Shown here piece after piece: positions 1 through 7,835 of a DNA stretch of 11,040 bases. The DNA is from Bacteroidetes bacterium UBA2322. GTDB taxonomy: Bacteria; Bacteroidota; Bacteroidia; Chitinophagales; UBA2359. The position numbers were made by a program, and so were the translations under genes. The stretch lies in contig DDVC01000105.1 in NCBI GenBank assembly GCA_002345145.1, forward strand, positions 24,857 through 35,896. Direction: 5' to 3'. Under the pieces are notes generated by a model that saw only the letters and a program-made list of their open reading frames with translations, ran no database searches and was not told the DNA's origin. Position 1 is the stretch's first letter. Every line of letters begins with the position of its first letter.

Positions 1-72
1 AAAGATACCCCCCCCTATGAGATTTCCAAATATCTCACAATTTTCTCTGTCATTTTTCTGTCATTTTATTTG
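1..72 (-). repeat. Copy A of duplicated promoter cassette
   Basis: These 72 bases match 1397-1468 with a single difference (C at 58, G at 1454). Read on the minus strand, the copy holds two adjacent 11-bp direct repeats (67-57 and 56-46, both AAAATGACAGA), a palindrome TGAGAT-N8-ATCTCA (18-37), a TTTG -33 element (30-27), a G8 tract (15-8), and seven of the eight bases of a TATCTTTG -7 box. The final G would lie just outside the window. It should therefore drive a minus-strand gene beyond the left edge. The contig starting exactly in a repeat is what an assembly break at a multicopy sequence would produce. Confidence 0.85.
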
Positions 73-130
73 CGATGTCTGCTCGGGTACTGCCTACCGT
101 TAAAGCTCTCATGGCGTATTTGCAGAATTT

Positions 131-191
131 CACGCAAAGAAAAACAGCAGAGAATGCACAGGCTTTGCCACTTTTGCGTTCTTTGTGGTTA
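131..191. repeat. CGCAAAG/CTTTGCG-type degenerate intergenic repeat
   Basis: The stretch reiterates the short words CGCAAAG, CTTTGCC, TTTGCG and CTTTGTGG in both orientations. For example GCAAAG at 134-139 can pair with CTTTGC at 163-168. On the minus strand it begins ACCACAAAGAACGC just after the stop of the small secreted gene. From memory, similar CTTTGCGTTCTTTGTG text is scattered through intergenic DNA of many Bacteroidota, so this is probably a dispersed element and not a gene-specific signal. It could form a loose stem-loop after the minus-strand operon, but no clear U-tract terminator is present. Confidence 0.5.
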
Positions 192-202
192 AAAAAAGGA
201 AT

Positions 203-511
203 TTAGTTACGACTAAGGCACATGGTAAGCAGCTGCTTTACATTATTCCATGTATTAACCGAATTATACATAGCCATTTCTATAGCGCCAAACTCAAAAA
301 AGCAGCCGGTATTGGTGGGCAGGGGGGTGGGTGCATAAGTGCCTAACGAAGCATGCGGTCTGACCAATATAGGAAAAGTGGTGGAGTAAAATGTTGCCTC
401 ACTTCCATTTATCCATCTAAAATTATACCTGTAATCGCTCCAACTTACCGTTTGAGCAAGCAAAGGTAAAACAAATACAATTGTTACAATTATTGCAAAT
501 TGCTTTTTCAT
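203..511 (-). CDS. Small secreted protein of unknown function
   Basis: I do not recognise this 102-residue protein. It starts MKK, followed by a hydrophobic stretch (about residues 5-18) and an LLAQT site that fits signal peptidase I cleavage near residue 19-20. The mature part is about 82 residues, rich in Trp, Tyr, Phe, Thr and Pro, with a possible proline-rich turn near residues 60-66 and two cysteines (about 70 and 98) that could form a disulphide. It begins 39 bases after the stop of the upstream minus-strand gene at 551, with no TAnnTTTG box between, so it is probably the second gene of a two-gene operon driven from 1396-1468. Base composition is AT-rich like its partner. No Shine-Dalgarno is seen, only A-rich sequence before the ATG. 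It could also be a remnant of a longer protein, but the signal peptide and clean stop argue for an intact small gene. Confidence 0.65.
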   Translation of the reverse strand: MKKQFAIIVTIVFVLPLLAQTVSWSDYRYNFRWINGSEATFYSTTFPILVRPHASLGTYAPTPLPTNTGCFFEFGAIEMAMYNSVNTWNNVKQLLTMCLSRN

Positions 512-550
512 AAAAAAGGTTTTTTCGTAAGAAAAATAAACTTCAAGGTG

Positions 551-1357
551 TTACTTCTTATGCTTCATTTTGGCAATAAACTTTTCAATATCCTTTATTT
601 TTTCTACATCTTCTATCTGAAAATCCTCCTCATACATATTGACTCTATAAAGTGCATTTGCACAAAATTCATCTTGGTACATGCCATTTTGAAAAGACTC
701 ATTGAGAAATACTCCTCTATATATATTTCTTGACAAAACAATAAATTCTTCCTTTCCCTTTTTCAAATATCTTTTATGCGTACTCCAGCTCACTATGCTG
801 CTACCACCGGGTATACAACCTCCTACAATTCCATCAATAGAGGCAGTCATAATAAAATCGTTTTTCTTCAGTTCAAAGTTTGAATACAAAACTTCGTCGC
901 ACTGTATTATTTCGTAAGTTTTAAAATAATAGCACAGATTTGTATCTGTATTGCTTCTACTGTCCACCAATCGTCCTTTTATGATAGCATCTGCAAATAT
1001 AAATAACAATATGTTATTGGAAGTTAAACTATTAAATATGGGTTTCAAGGAATGCCTTTCTTGCCTCAAAACATATTTATTAAAAATTGCCGTGTCTATT
1101 TTATTGTGAATATATGGCAGCAGGTAAAGCAAGTTCCCTTTCAGATTTTCTTGGTCTTTGTCAATGCTTATATATAATTTTTGTGCAAGTGTACGCGCCG
1201 CCAAACTATCTTGGGTAGTAATTACCGGAAATGTATCGTTCGGAAAATAATTATAATACTCGCAGTCAAAATACGCCGGAGCAACCGGTTGTTCCTTAGA
1301 ACACCATGCTACCATGAGTAAGCATACCATCATGCTTATGCCAATAATGAACTTCAT
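551..1357 (-). CDS. Possible lipoprotein of unknown function
   Basis: The 268-residue product starts MKFIIGISMMVCLLMVAWC, a hydrophobic leader ending in Cys19 followed by SKEQP. This looks like a lipoprotein signal, although Trp just before the Cys is atypical, so plain secretion remains possible. Residues ~45-120 appear largely helical. Residues ~121-220 look like a beta-rich module, with KGRLVDS, a YFKTYEIIQ strand, ELKKNDFIM, a GGCIPGG turn and a KKGKEEFIVL strand. That alternation resembles OB/NTR-like secreted beta-barrels, but this is a pattern impression only. The tail (~245-268) is highly charged and ends in KMKHKK. The promoter lies about 40 bases upstream (1396-1426). Local GC is near 30-35 percent in the lines I counted, against about 43-55 percent in two lines counted from later genes, which suggests a lineage-specific or acquired gene. 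It is followed by the small secreted gene at 203-511. Confidence 0.75.
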   Translation of the reverse strand: MKFIIGISMMVCLLMVAWCSKEQPVAPAYFDCEYYNYFPNDTFPVITTQDSLAARTLAQKLYISIDKDQENLKGNLLYLLPYIHNKIDTAIFNKYVLRQERHSLKPIFNSLTSNNILLFIFADAIIKGRLVDSRSNTDTNLCYYFKTYEIIQCDEVLYSNFELKKNDFIMTASIDGIVGGCIPGGSSIVSWSTHKRYLKKGKEEFIVLSRNIYRGVFLNESFQNGMYQDEFCANALYRVNMYEEDFQIEDVEKIKDIEKFIAKMKHKK

Positions 1358-1395
1358 AACTATGCTGTTTTTTGGGGGTAACTTATTTTTATATG

Positions 1396-1468
1396 CAAAG
1401 ATACCCCCCCCTATGAGATTTCCAAATATCTCACAATTTTCTCTGTCATTTTTGTGTCATTTTATTTG
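1396..1468 (-). promoter_or_regulatory. Promoter cassette, copy B: G8 spacer, palindrome, tandem 11-mers
   Basis: Reading the minus strand: AAAATGACACA (1463-1453) and AAAATGACAGA (1452-1442) form a tandem 11-bp direct repeat, one helical turn apart. Next is palindrome TGAGAT-N8-ATCTCA (1433-1414), containing the -33 TTTG (1426-1423). A 19-base spacer follows whose last eight bases are all G (1411-1404), then TATCTTTG (1403-1396), a perfect Bacteroidota -7 box. The predicted start of transcription is near 1390, about 30 bases before the ATG at 1357. The layout implies an activator on the direct repeats, possibly a repressor on the palindrome over -33, and a slippage-prone spacer. The promoter match is strong; the regulator roles are inferred. 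Confidence 0.8.
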
Positions 1469-1475
1469 ATACATG

Positions 1476-1502
1476 TATTTAATTAATAAAATAAATTAAA
1501 TA
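1476..1502. repeat. AT-only inverted repeat
   Basis: Perfect 9-bp arms TATTTAATT (1476-1484) and AATTAAATA (1494-1502) flank a 9-base AT loop, just upstream of the promoter cassette on the minus strand. The stem has no G or C and would be weak as RNA. It may act as a flexible or UP-like element upstream of the cassette, or mean nothing. Confidence 0.4.
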
Positions 1503-1660
1503 ATGTGTGCCATTTCAACTTTTCTTTGACGAGAAAATTTGCGGTAGTATTTTCTAAGCACGGCGTAACGCAAAGGGTGCAGCCCTGTTTTGATGTAGCC
1601 ATCGGGATATTCTTACCTGTTTTCAGCAAAAAGGCACACAGCTCACGCGGATTAAACAGA

Positions 1661-1709
1661 TGTTAGTAGTGGTTAGGGGTTAGTGTTTAATTGGTAGTGG
1701 GTACTAACA
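1661..1709. repeat. GTTAG-rich patch bounded by 8-bp inverted repeat
   Basis: TGTTAGTA (1661-1668) and TACTAACA (1702-1709) are perfect inverted arms around a G/T-rich interval that repeats GGTTAG, GGTTAGTG and GGTAGTGG. It adjoins a patch of ATTCACTCTTCACTCC. Such GTTAGTG and TTCACT text is a low-complexity type I have seen in intergenic DNA. No gene-specific role is evident. Confidence 0.4.
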
Positions 1710-1764
1710 CATTCAAAGCTATTCACTCTTCACTCCCCCCTAATTACGCCTTTATTTTTCAAAA

Positions 1765-1801
1765 ATCTGTGCAAATCAGCTCCATCCGTGTTATCCGTGT
1801 G
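1765..1801 (+). repeat. Degenerate tandem repeat (ATCYGTGTN units)
   Basis: Four units of 9-10 bases follow one another: ATCTGTGCAA, ATCAGCTCC, ATCCGTGTT and ATCCGTGTG. From memory, this text (AAATCTGTG...ATCCGTGTTATCCGTGTG) recurs across Bacteroidota genomes and is often mis-annotated as small ORFs ending in RVIRV-like peptides. It is a dispersed intergenic repeat and not a coding region. Confidence 0.55.
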
Positions 1802-1891
1802 CTAATTGCTGCCGTTTTTGCGAACCTATCGGGTAGCACGGGCTTTTGCTTATTATTTTACATCAAACTCGGGTTACAACCGCTGAATAGC

Positions 1892-1899
1892 TAAATTTG
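1892..1899 (+). promoter_or_regulatory. Candidate -7 promoter box for the CapA-like gene
   Basis: TAAATTTG matches the Bacteroidota -7 consensus TAnnTTTG exactly. No TTTG is found at the expected -33 spacing. It would give a leader of about 95 bases. A weaker alternative is TACCTTTA at 1932-1939. TTACCTTTACC (1931-1941) and GGTAAAGTAA (1980-1989) form an imperfect inverted pair in the leader. Confidence 0.4.
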
Positions 1900-2001
1900 T
1901 GCTCAAAGTTTAGAATGTTAAAAAATGTGATTACCTTTACCGTTCAATCCTGTTAAAAAGGCGTAATATAGCGCAATAAGGTAAAGTAAAGCACATTTGT
2001 T

Positions 2002-3564
2002 ATGTTGTTTCTCTTGTTAAAACAAACAAGTTTTTTGGCATGTTTATTGGCTGCAATAACGCTGCACGTATATGCCAGACCCGAAACGCTTACCCTCCTT
2101 TTTGCCGGCGATGTAATGGGCAACAAACCCCAAATAAATGCCGCTTACAACCCCGATACCGATACTTATGACTATAAACCCTGCTTTATGTATGCTAAAC
2201 CCATCATAGAACAGGCAGATATAGCTATTGCCAACTTAGAACTAACCCTGCCCGGAGCGCCTCCTTACACCGGATTCCCAATGTTTAGAAGCCCCGATGC
2301 GGTGGCAGAAGCCCTAAAATATGCAGGTTTTGATGTGTTGGTTACCGCCAATAACCATTCAAACGACTCGGGTTTGCAGGGAGTGGTAAACACCATAGAA
2401 ACGCTAAAAACACTGGGATTTTCACAAACCGGCACTTTTAAAGACAGCTCCGACCGCGCCCAACGCTGCCCCCTCATCATGGAAAAAAACGGCATCACCT
2501 TTGCCCTACTCAACTACACTTTTCATACCAACGGACTGGCTACCCCGGCACCAACTAAGGTGAACCGAATTGACCGCCAACTTATTAAAGCCGATATAGC
2601 TGCCGCCCAAAACCAAGGTGCTGAGTTTATTATAGGCTTTTTTCACTGGGGCGAAGAGTATAAAAACTACGAAAATGCTTACCAGCGCGAGTGGGCACAA
2701 ACTGCTGCCGATATGGGCATGGATTTAATTATAGGAGCTCACCCGCATGTGGTACAACCCATAAAAATGCTCGCCGCCAAACTTGCCAACGGAACACAAA
2801 AACAAGTGCCCGTTGTTTACTCACTGGGCAATTTTATTTCAAATGCCATCAGTACCAATACCAGCATGGGGTTAATAGTAGAAACTACCCTGCAACGCAA
2901 CCCCCTAACTTGCCAAATTGCTGTTTCGCAAATAAATTACCTGCCCTCATGGCGCTATTTAGAAACGAAAACGGTAAACAAACGCCTAAAAAATACCTAT
3001 TACGCCCTGCCCGCCTCCGCTTTTTATACCGATGCCTACAACGTGCTGCAAATGCCGCCGGCTGCCCTAAACCAACTGCACGATGCCATGCAACTTGCCC
3101 GGCGCGTACTGGCAGAGGGCACAGGCACGGAGCGCCACTTAACACTGCAACATATTTTTGGCGAGGAAACCGAAGCCATGGTTTGCAAAGCAATAGAAAA
3201 GCGGCAAACCAACACCATTGCCCTGCAAAAAACGACAAAGCCGGCTGCTACCGCCACTACCCTTCAGCAAAAAACAACCGGCAATGCCATTGCTCCACCT
3301 GCACAAACAACACTGCAAGCTACCGATGCAACCACATCGGGTATCACATACAAAATACAATTTTTAGCCACCCGAAGCGATAAAACTATTGCACACCCGT
3401 TTACCGATGTAACCATTGAGCAAAACAGCCAAGGCTGGTACCGATACCTTAGCGGGCGCTTTACCTCCATGCCCGATGCGCAAAAACACCTGCAAAAGGT
3501 TAAGCTGAAAGGTTACGACCAAGCCTTTATTGCTATTTATGAAAACGGTAAACGAAAAAACTAA
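2002..3564 (+). CDS. CapA-family metallophosphatase-like secreted protein with SPOR-like tail
   Basis: The 520-residue protein has an N-terminal hydrophobic leader (about residues 3-25), so it is exported or anchored. Residues ~28-330 form a CapA/PGA_cap domain of the calcineurin-like metallophosphatase fold. Visible motifs are FAGDVMG (Asp37), ANLE (Glu80), TANNHSND (Asn117, Asn118, His119), FFHWGEEY (His215), GAHPHV (His247, His249) and YSLGNF (274-278). Family members are linked to poly-gamma-glutamate or capsule export and some to wall peptide handling; the substrate here is unknown. A helical region (~350-400) and a Thr/Ala/Gln-rich linker (~405-445) lead to a C-terminal module (~448-514, YKIQFLA...GRF...A..HLQKVKLKGYDQAFI) resembling a SPOR peptidoglycan-binding domain. 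This makes it longer than the usual 350-400 residues. No capB/capC neighbours are present, so polymer synthesis is not supported. The ATG at 2002 is chosen because it opens the signal sequence. Confidence 0.9.
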   Translation: MLFLLLKQTSFLACLLAAITLHVYARPETLTLLFAGDVMGNKPQINAAYNPDTDTYDYKPCFMYAKPIIEQADIAIANLELTLPGAPPYTGFPMFRSPDAVAEALKYAGFDVLVTANNHSNDSGLQGVVNTIETLKTLGFSQTGTFKDSSDRAQRCPLIMEKNGITFALLNYTFHTNGLATPAPTKVNRIDRQLIKADIAAAQNQGAEFIIGFFHWGEEYKNYENAYQREWAQTAADMGMDLIIGAHPHVVQPIKMLAAKLANGTQKQVPVVYSLGNFISNAISTNTSMGLIVETTLQRNPLTCQIAVSQINYLPSWRYLETKTVNKRLKNTYYALPASAFYTDAYNVLQMPPAALNQLHDAMQLARRVLAEGTGTERHLTLQHIFGEETEAMVCKAIEKRQTNTIALQKTTKPAATATTLQQKTTGNAIAPPAQTTLQATDATTSGITYKIQFLATRSDKTIAHPFTDVTIEQNSQGWYRYLSGRFTSMPDAQKHLQKVKLKGYDQAFIAIYENGKRKN

Positions 3565-3740
3565 CCAAACACCGGCAAAGGGATTTAACCTCATTTTTCA
3601 TAAACCGGAAAAGCGTAGAAATAACAGTTGGAGTAGTTCAGTTTTGTGCAATGGGTAAATTGCAGCAATGAGCGGCAAGGCAGAAGAGGTAAAATAACGG
3701 GTATGTATGCTGCAAACACCCAAGTATTTGCAAATTGCAG

Positions 3741-3782
3741 TACCTTTATGCTTAGTTTTAACCAATTAACTATCACCCCCCC
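3741..3782 (+). promoter_or_regulatory. Weak promoter box and C7 tract before the oxygenase gene
   Basis: TACCTTTA (3741-3748) is one base from TAnnTTTG and would give a leader of about 35 bases. It is preceded by a perfect 10-bp palindrome ATTTGCAAAT (3726-3735). A run of seven C (3776-3782) ends six bases before the ATG at 3789. The rest of the 224-base gap after the CapA-like gene shows nothing clear, and read-through from that gene is equally possible. Confidence 0.3.
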
Positions 3783-3788
3783 TTTGTT

Positions 3789-4742
3789 ATGGCAAACCAG
3801 AGCATACCACAAGTTGATTTGTCGCAGTTTGTAGAGGGCAATGCCGCCCAAAGAGCCGCCTTTGTAGAAAAATTAGGAAAGGCTTATGAAGAGGTAGGTT
3901 TTGTATCAGTAATTAACCACGGCATAACCGATGCCGAAATAGACCGGTTATACGAACAAGTGCAAGCCTTTTTTGCACTGCCTCCCGATGCTAAAAAACG
4001 CTACGAAATACCCGGATTAGCCGGACAACGCGGTTATACCGGTTTTGGAAAAGAACATGCCAAAGGCAGCGACGCTCCCGATTTAAAAGAATTTTACCAA
4101 TGGGGGCAAACCGTAGAAGATAACGACCCCATTAAAAATGAATACCCGCCCAATGTGGAAGTGGCAGAAATTCCACAGTTTAACCATACCATACAACAGG
4201 CTTACCGCTCCTTTGAGCGCGCCGGACGTTATCTGCTCCAAGCCATAGCCATTTACCTGCAACTGCCCGAAAACTACTTTGACGATAAAATTCATAATGG
4301 CAACAGCATTTTGCGCGCTATTTTTTACCCGCCCATTGTGCATGAGCCCAAAAATGCCATTAGAGCCGAGCAGCACGAAGACATCAACCTCATTACCCTA
4401 CTGGTAGGCGCTTCTGCCGAGGGGCTGGAACTGCTCAACAAACAACAAGAATGGCGCTCCGTAAATGCCGGACCGGGCGAAATTGTGGTGAACGTGGGCG
4501 ATATGCTTCAGCGCCTAACCAATAACCGCCTTTGCTCTACCACCCACCGCGTGGTAAACCCACCCCGCGAAAAATGGCATACCCCTCGTTTTTCTATCCC
4601 CTTCTTTTTACACCCCCGCTCCGAAATGGACCTCACCTGCCTGCCCTCCTGCATTACACCCGATAACCCGCTGCACTATGAGCCTATTACTGCCGGTGAG
4701 TACTTAGATGAACGCCTGCGAGAAATAGGCCTTAAAAAGTAA
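3789..4742 (+). CDS. 2-oxoglutarate/Fe(II)-dependent oxygenase, isopenicillin N synthase family
   Basis: The 317-residue cytosolic protein has the two expected parts: a DIOX_N-like N-terminal half (IPQVDLSQF at 7-14, GFVSVINHGI at 37-46, RGYTGFGKEHA at 81-91) and a C-terminal jelly-roll. The facial triad is complete: His196 and Asp198 in EQHEDINLIT, and His253 in STTHRVVNPP. The 2-oxoglutarate-binding Arg267-x-Ser269 (PRFSIPFF) is present. These residues predict an active non-haem iron oxygenase that couples 2-oxoglutarate decarboxylation to hydroxylation, ring closure or desaturation. The substrate cannot be read from the sequence. Bacterial members are often annotated as IPNS-like or flavonol-synthase-like from similarity alone, and no beta-lactam genes are nearby. 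Start ATG at 3789 fits the family N-terminus; the earlier in-frame region is not conserved-looking. Confidence 0.93.
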   Translation: MANQSIPQVDLSQFVEGNAAQRAAFVEKLGKAYEEVGFVSVINHGITDAEIDRLYEQVQAFFALPPDAKKRYEIPGLAGQRGYTGFGKEHAKGSDAPDLKEFYQWGQTVEDNDPIKNEYPPNVEVAEIPQFNHTIQQAYRSFERAGRYLLQAIAIYLQLPENYFDDKIHNGNSILRAIFYPPIVHEPKNAIRAEQHEDINLITLLVGASAEGLELLNKQQEWRSVNAGPGEIVVNVGDMLQRLTNNRLCSTTHRVVNPPREKWHTPRFSIPFFLHPRSEMDLTCLPSCITPDNPLHYEPITAGEYLDERLREIGLKK

Positions 4743-4826
4743 CCTTATTCCTATATTTGGCATAGCGGTTTTGCCCTGCTTAAACGGTTTTGGTTGTCAT
4801 TCCATCAGCTCCGTTGTTGTATAGCG

Positions 4827-4843
4827 CTGCCCTAAACAGGCAG
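4827..4843. other. Small hairpin across the SRAP stop codon
   Basis: CTGCC (4827-4831) and GGCAG (4839-4843) form a perfect 5-bp stem with a 7-base loop, spanning the stop of the minus-strand SRAP gene in the convergent gap after the oxygenase gene. Neither side has a U-tract, so intrinsic termination is doubtful. The other 80 bases of the gap show only a direct repeat of CGGTTTTG. Confidence 0.3.
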
Positions 4844-5497
4844 TAAAACATCAAGACTATTATGGGCGGCATAATTTACTTGTTTGCCTACTTCGTAAAA
4901 CGCAACATTCATGGTATCGGGCGTGCGCAGCAATTCAAGCACATCAGCCGGTTTAGCCACATCGCTCAGCCAAAGGCGGTACTGCTGTGGCATGAGTACC
5001 AATGGCATACGGTTATGTATGTGGGCTATGGAAGGCTGTGCCGGCACGGTAATAATGGTAAAACTGCTTATGGTTTCATGCACATTAGCCTCATTTTGCC
5101 ATACTGCCCACAAGCCGGCAAAAGCCATCAACCCATCGGGGCAGGTAGTAATACAGTAGGGCGTTTTGGTTTTACCATGGGTAAGCCATTCAAAATATCC
5201 ATTGGCAGGCACTAAACATCGGGCATGATGCAGCGCATGTTTAAATGCCGGCTTTTCAGCAAGCGTTTCGGCACGGGCATTAATCATTTTTGCCCCTATA
5301 CGTTTATCTTTTGCCCATTTGGGAATAAGCCCCCACCGGTAAAACTGCAACACGTGTGGCTCCGTGTTGGTAATAACCGGCATTAACATGGTAGGGCAAA
5401 CATTATATACCGGTGTATATGGCTGGGCTATGGTGGTAAGCTCAAATACGGATTTGAGTTCTTCTTCTTTGGCTGTAAGGGTGTAACGTCCGCACAT
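4832..5497 (-). CDS. SRAP-domain protein (HMCES/YedK family)
   Basis: The 221-residue protein is a full-length SRAP domain. These proteins covalently trap abasic sites in single-stranded DNA through the N-terminal cysteine, shielding them during replication. The key residues are all visible: Cys2 directly after Met (MCGRYTL), Asn73 in NARAET (73-78), Glu103 in GYFEW, and His161 in HNRMP (161-165). The family landmark FYRWGLIPKWAK (52-63) is also present. Because Cys2 must become the N-terminus after Met removal, the start at 5497 is essentially fixed. Neighbours do not include lexA, imuA/imuB or other SOS genes. The divergent upstream region (5498-5752) contains no perfect TAnnTTTG on the minus strand; TAGTTTG near 5555-5561 is the closest. 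Confidence 0.96.
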   Translation of the reverse strand: MCGRYTLTAKEEELKSVFELTTIAQPYTPVYNVCPTMLMPVITNTEPHVLQFYRWGLIPKWAKDKRIGAKMINARAETLAEKPAFKHALHHARCLVPANGYFEWLTHGKTKTPYCITTCPDGLMAFAGLWAVWQNEANVHETISSFTIITVPAQPSIAHIHNRMPLVLMPQQYRLWLSDVAKPADVLELLRTPDTMNVAFYEVGKQVNYAAHNSLDVLLPV

Positions 5498-5572
5498 AAC
5501 AAGAAAATGAGGGGTTTGAGGTATTTTTTTTTCACTATTGCTTTTAAAATGACCAAACTACGCTATTTTTGT

Positions 5573-5580
5573 TAAATTTG
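5573..5580 (+). promoter_or_regulatory. Candidate -7 promoter box for the GCS2-CBS gene
   Basis: TAAATTTG is an exact TAnnTTTG match in the divergent gap, with a second near-match TATCCTTG (5581-5588) right behind it. The leader would be about 165 bases. A closer but imperfect box, TACATTTT near 5727, would leave about 15-20 bases. No -33 TTTG is seen at the right spacing. Confidence 0.4.
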
Positions 5581-5752
5581 TATCCTTGTACCTCAAAAAG
5601 TGGTAAATAAATAGCCCACAATTACCCTGCAACCGTTTTAGCATAAAGGCAAAAGTAAAAAAATTGTTCGTCTGCTTGCCATAGTTGAGTATAAATTGAA
5701 CCATACACTTAGTTACATTCCTACATTTTTCACCAAAACCGACAGCAACTAA

Positions 5753-7678
5753 ATGGGAACCGAAAAAGTAGCCCTCATAAAAAAGAAAGAGCTTCAAGCA
5801 TTTATGGTGCATATACTGCGCGATGTAAAAGCGCTTGAATACATGCTGGAAAAAGGCATGTTTGAGTCAGAAAATATCCGCATAGGCGCTGAGCAAGAGT
5901 TGTGTTTAATAGATAAAAACTGGAAACCGGCTATGCTCAACATGCAGGTGCTTGAACGTGCCAATAATGAACTTTTTACCACCGAACTGGCACAGTTCAA
6001 CTTAGAAATGAACGTAAACCCGATGCTCTTTACCGACCGATGCCTGTATAACTTAGAAATGCAAATTAGCGAGTTATTAAGCATTTTACAAAAAACCGCT
6101 GCCGAGTTAAATGCCCAAGTTATATTAACCGGCATACTGCCCACCGTGCGCAAACATGATTTAAACGATATGTACCTTACCCCTAAGGTGCGCTATAAAG
6201 CGCTAATGGATGCCATAAAAGAAATGCGGGGCAATAATGTAGAGCTTAAAATACAAGGTGTTGATGAGTTGATAACCAAACATGGCAGTATGCTGATAGA
6301 GGGCTGCAACACCGGTTTTCAGGTACACCTACAAATAAAACCCGATGAGTTTGTGCAAAAATACAATATAGCCCAAGCCATAACCGCTCCCGTTTTAGCA
6401 GTAGCTACCAACTCGCCATTATTGTTTGGGCACAGACTTTGGCACGAAACCCGTATAGCCCTGTTTCAGCAATCTATAGATGTTAGAACCGCAGGCGATA
6501 ACCTCCGCAACCGCAGCGCAAGGGTTATGTTTGGCAATGACTGGGTGCGCGGCTCTATATTAGATATTTACCGCGAAGATATTATGCGCTTTAAGGTACT
6601 GCTCACCAGCGATGAACCCGTAAAAGACCCCTTTGAACAATTAGAAAAAGGAGAAATACCCAACCTTAAAGCCCTGCAAGTGCATAACTCTACCGTTTAC
6701 CGCTGGAACAGACCCTGTTATGGCATTACCAATGGCAAACCCCATTTGCGCATAGAAAACCGCATTTTTCCCTCCGGACCAACGGTAAAAGATGAAGTAG
6801 CCAACTCCGCTCTTTGGCTGGGGCTTATGAATGCCCTGCATGAGCAATATCCCGATATAACTGCGGCAATGGACTTTGAAGATGCCAAAAGCAACTTTAT
6901 AATGGCAGCCCGAAATGGGATAAACACCACCCTAAATTGGGTAAAAGGCAAAAAAATTCAAGCTACCGAACTCATAAAAAAAGAACTCCTGCCCATAGCC
7001 ATAACCGGTTTGCGAAATGCCGGCATAGATGATGATGATATTGGCTTTTACATGGGCATTATTGAAGAACGCATCAGCATCGGGCAAACCGGCTCGCAGT
7101 GGATACTACAATCTTACAACCACCTGCTCAAAGAAACCTCGCGCGAAGAAGCCCGCTCTGCCATTACCGCCTCCATAGTAGCCAACCAAAAAGAAGGGCT
7201 GCCTGTGCATGAATGGAAGTTAGCAAGCCTTGACGAAATTACCGGCTGGAATCCTGCCAACCTGCTCGTAGAAGATTTTATGCAAACCGACTTGTTTACC
7301 GTTTACGAAGACGATGCCGTAGAATTAGTTGCCGAAATTATGGACTGGGAGCGCCTAAAATACGTGCCGGTAGAAAGCGCCACCGGCAAACTTATAGGAT
7401 TGGTTACCGCCCGATTTGTACTCCGCCACCTGCTACAAAATTACTACGTAAATGATGCCGAAGCCAAAAAAGGGTTTATCGTGAAAGATATTATGATTTC
7501 CCAACCCATTACCATAGACCCCGATGCCAGCCTGAAACAAGCCATAGAAGTAATGCAAACTAACCGCATTGGTTGCCTACCCGTAGTGCGCGAGGGGGAG
7601 CTGTTGGGCGTAATTACTGAACAAGACTACCTAAAAGTAGCAGGCAGAATTATTTACAACATCAGAGATAACACCTAA
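5753..7678 (+). CDS. GCS2-type carboxylate-amine ligase fused to two CBS domains
   Basis: The 641-residue protein joins a glutamate-cysteine-ligase-like catalytic region (GCS2, about residues 40-470) to a CBS pair (about 505-560 and 575-632). Catalytic landmarks are visible: IRIGAEQELCLID (Glu47, Glu49), FNLEMNVNP (Glu85), GFQVHLQI (Gln190, His192), and HLRIENRIFPSGPT (Arg333, Glu335, Arg337), which fit the Mg-ATP and substrate loops of this fold. Such enzymes make gamma-glutamyl or similar amide bonds, but the true substrate of this Bacteroidota subgroup is not evident. CBS pairs usually bind adenine nucleotides, so activity may respond to energy charge. Seen here are ..DFMQTDLFTVYEDD.. and ..DIMISQPITIDPDAS.., typical CBS starts, each ending in GLVTARF or GVITEQDYL. 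No glutathione synthetase (gshB) is next door. The ATG at 5753 gives a charged N-terminus, with no closer in-frame start needed. Confidence 0.88.
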   Translation: MGTEKVALIKKKELQAFMVHILRDVKALEYMLEKGMFESENIRIGAEQELCLIDKNWKPAMLNMQVLERANNELFTTELAQFNLEMNVNPMLFTDRCLYNLEMQISELLSILQKTAAELNAQVILTGILPTVRKHDLNDMYLTPKVRYKALMDAIKEMRGNNVELKIQGVDELITKHGSMLIEGCNTGFQVHLQIKPDEFVQKYNIAQAITAPVLAVATNSPLLFGHRLWHETRIALFQQSIDVRTAGDNLRNRSARVMFGNDWVRGSILDIYREDIMRFKVLLTSDEPVKDPFEQLEKGEIPNLKALQVHNSTVYRWNRPCYGITNGKPHLRIENRIFPSGPTVKDEVANSALWLGLMNALHEQYPDITAAMDFEDAKSNFIMAARNGINTTLNWVKGKKIQATELIKKELLPIAITGLRNAGIDDDDIGFYMGIIEERISIGQTGSQWILQSYNHLLKETSREEARSAITASIVANQKEGLPVHEWKLASLDEITGWNPANLLVEDFMQTDLFTVYEDDAVELVAEIMDWERLKYVPVESATGKLIGLVTARFVLRHLLQNYYVNDAEAKKGFIVKDIMISQPITIDPDASLKQAIEVMQTNRIGCLPVVREGELLGVITEQDYLKVAGRIIYNIRDNT

Positions 7679-7681
7679 CGC

Positions 7682-7753
7682 TAAAACTCACCGGGCTTAC
7701 CTGTATTTTAGTCAAATGTGATGAGTGCCTTCTGTGCTGCTCATCAAGTTTTA
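7682..7753 (+). terminator. Nested inverted repeats after the GCS2-CBS gene
   Basis: TAAAACT (7682-7688) pairs perfectly with AGTTTTA (7747-7753). Inside it TGATGAG (7719-7725) pairs with CTCATCA (7740-7746), directly abutting the outer arm. The structure begins four bases after the stop codon. It has no long U-tract, so it may slow polymerase or protect the 3' end more than terminate strongly. Confidence 0.4.
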
Positions 7754-7807
7754 CCCCAAAAAAACATCGCTCAATAAATACAAACCCAAAATTTCCAACT
7801 AAACCCT

Positions 7808-7815
7808 TATCTTTG
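7808..7815 (+). promoter_or_regulatory. -7 promoter box of the membrane-anchored gene
   Basis: TATCTTTG, followed by C, is a perfect TAnnTTTG and identical to the boxes at 8740 and 1403-1396. It lies 20 bases before the ATG at 7836, so the leader is very short (about 10-15 bases). This agrees with absence of a Shine-Dalgarno. The -33 region has no clear TTTG. Confidence 0.65.
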
Positions 7816-7835
7816 CATAGCTAAAAAATAACACA

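Larger units (their letters stand above)
1469..2001. other. Gene-free region with degenerate repeats
   Basis: This 530-bp stretch separates the minus-strand promoter cassette from the plus-strand CapA-like gene. It holds an AT-only inverted repeat (1476-1502), an 8-bp inverted pair TGTGTGCC/GGCACACA (1504-1511, 1633-1640), GTTAG-rich text (1661-1709), a TTCACT-rich patch (about 1723-1740), a tandem ATCCGTGT-like repeat (1765-1801) and a TAAATTTG promoter-like box (1892-1899). A 67-codon open frame (1691-1894) lies mostly inside the repeats and has no sign of being a gene. Confidence 0.7.
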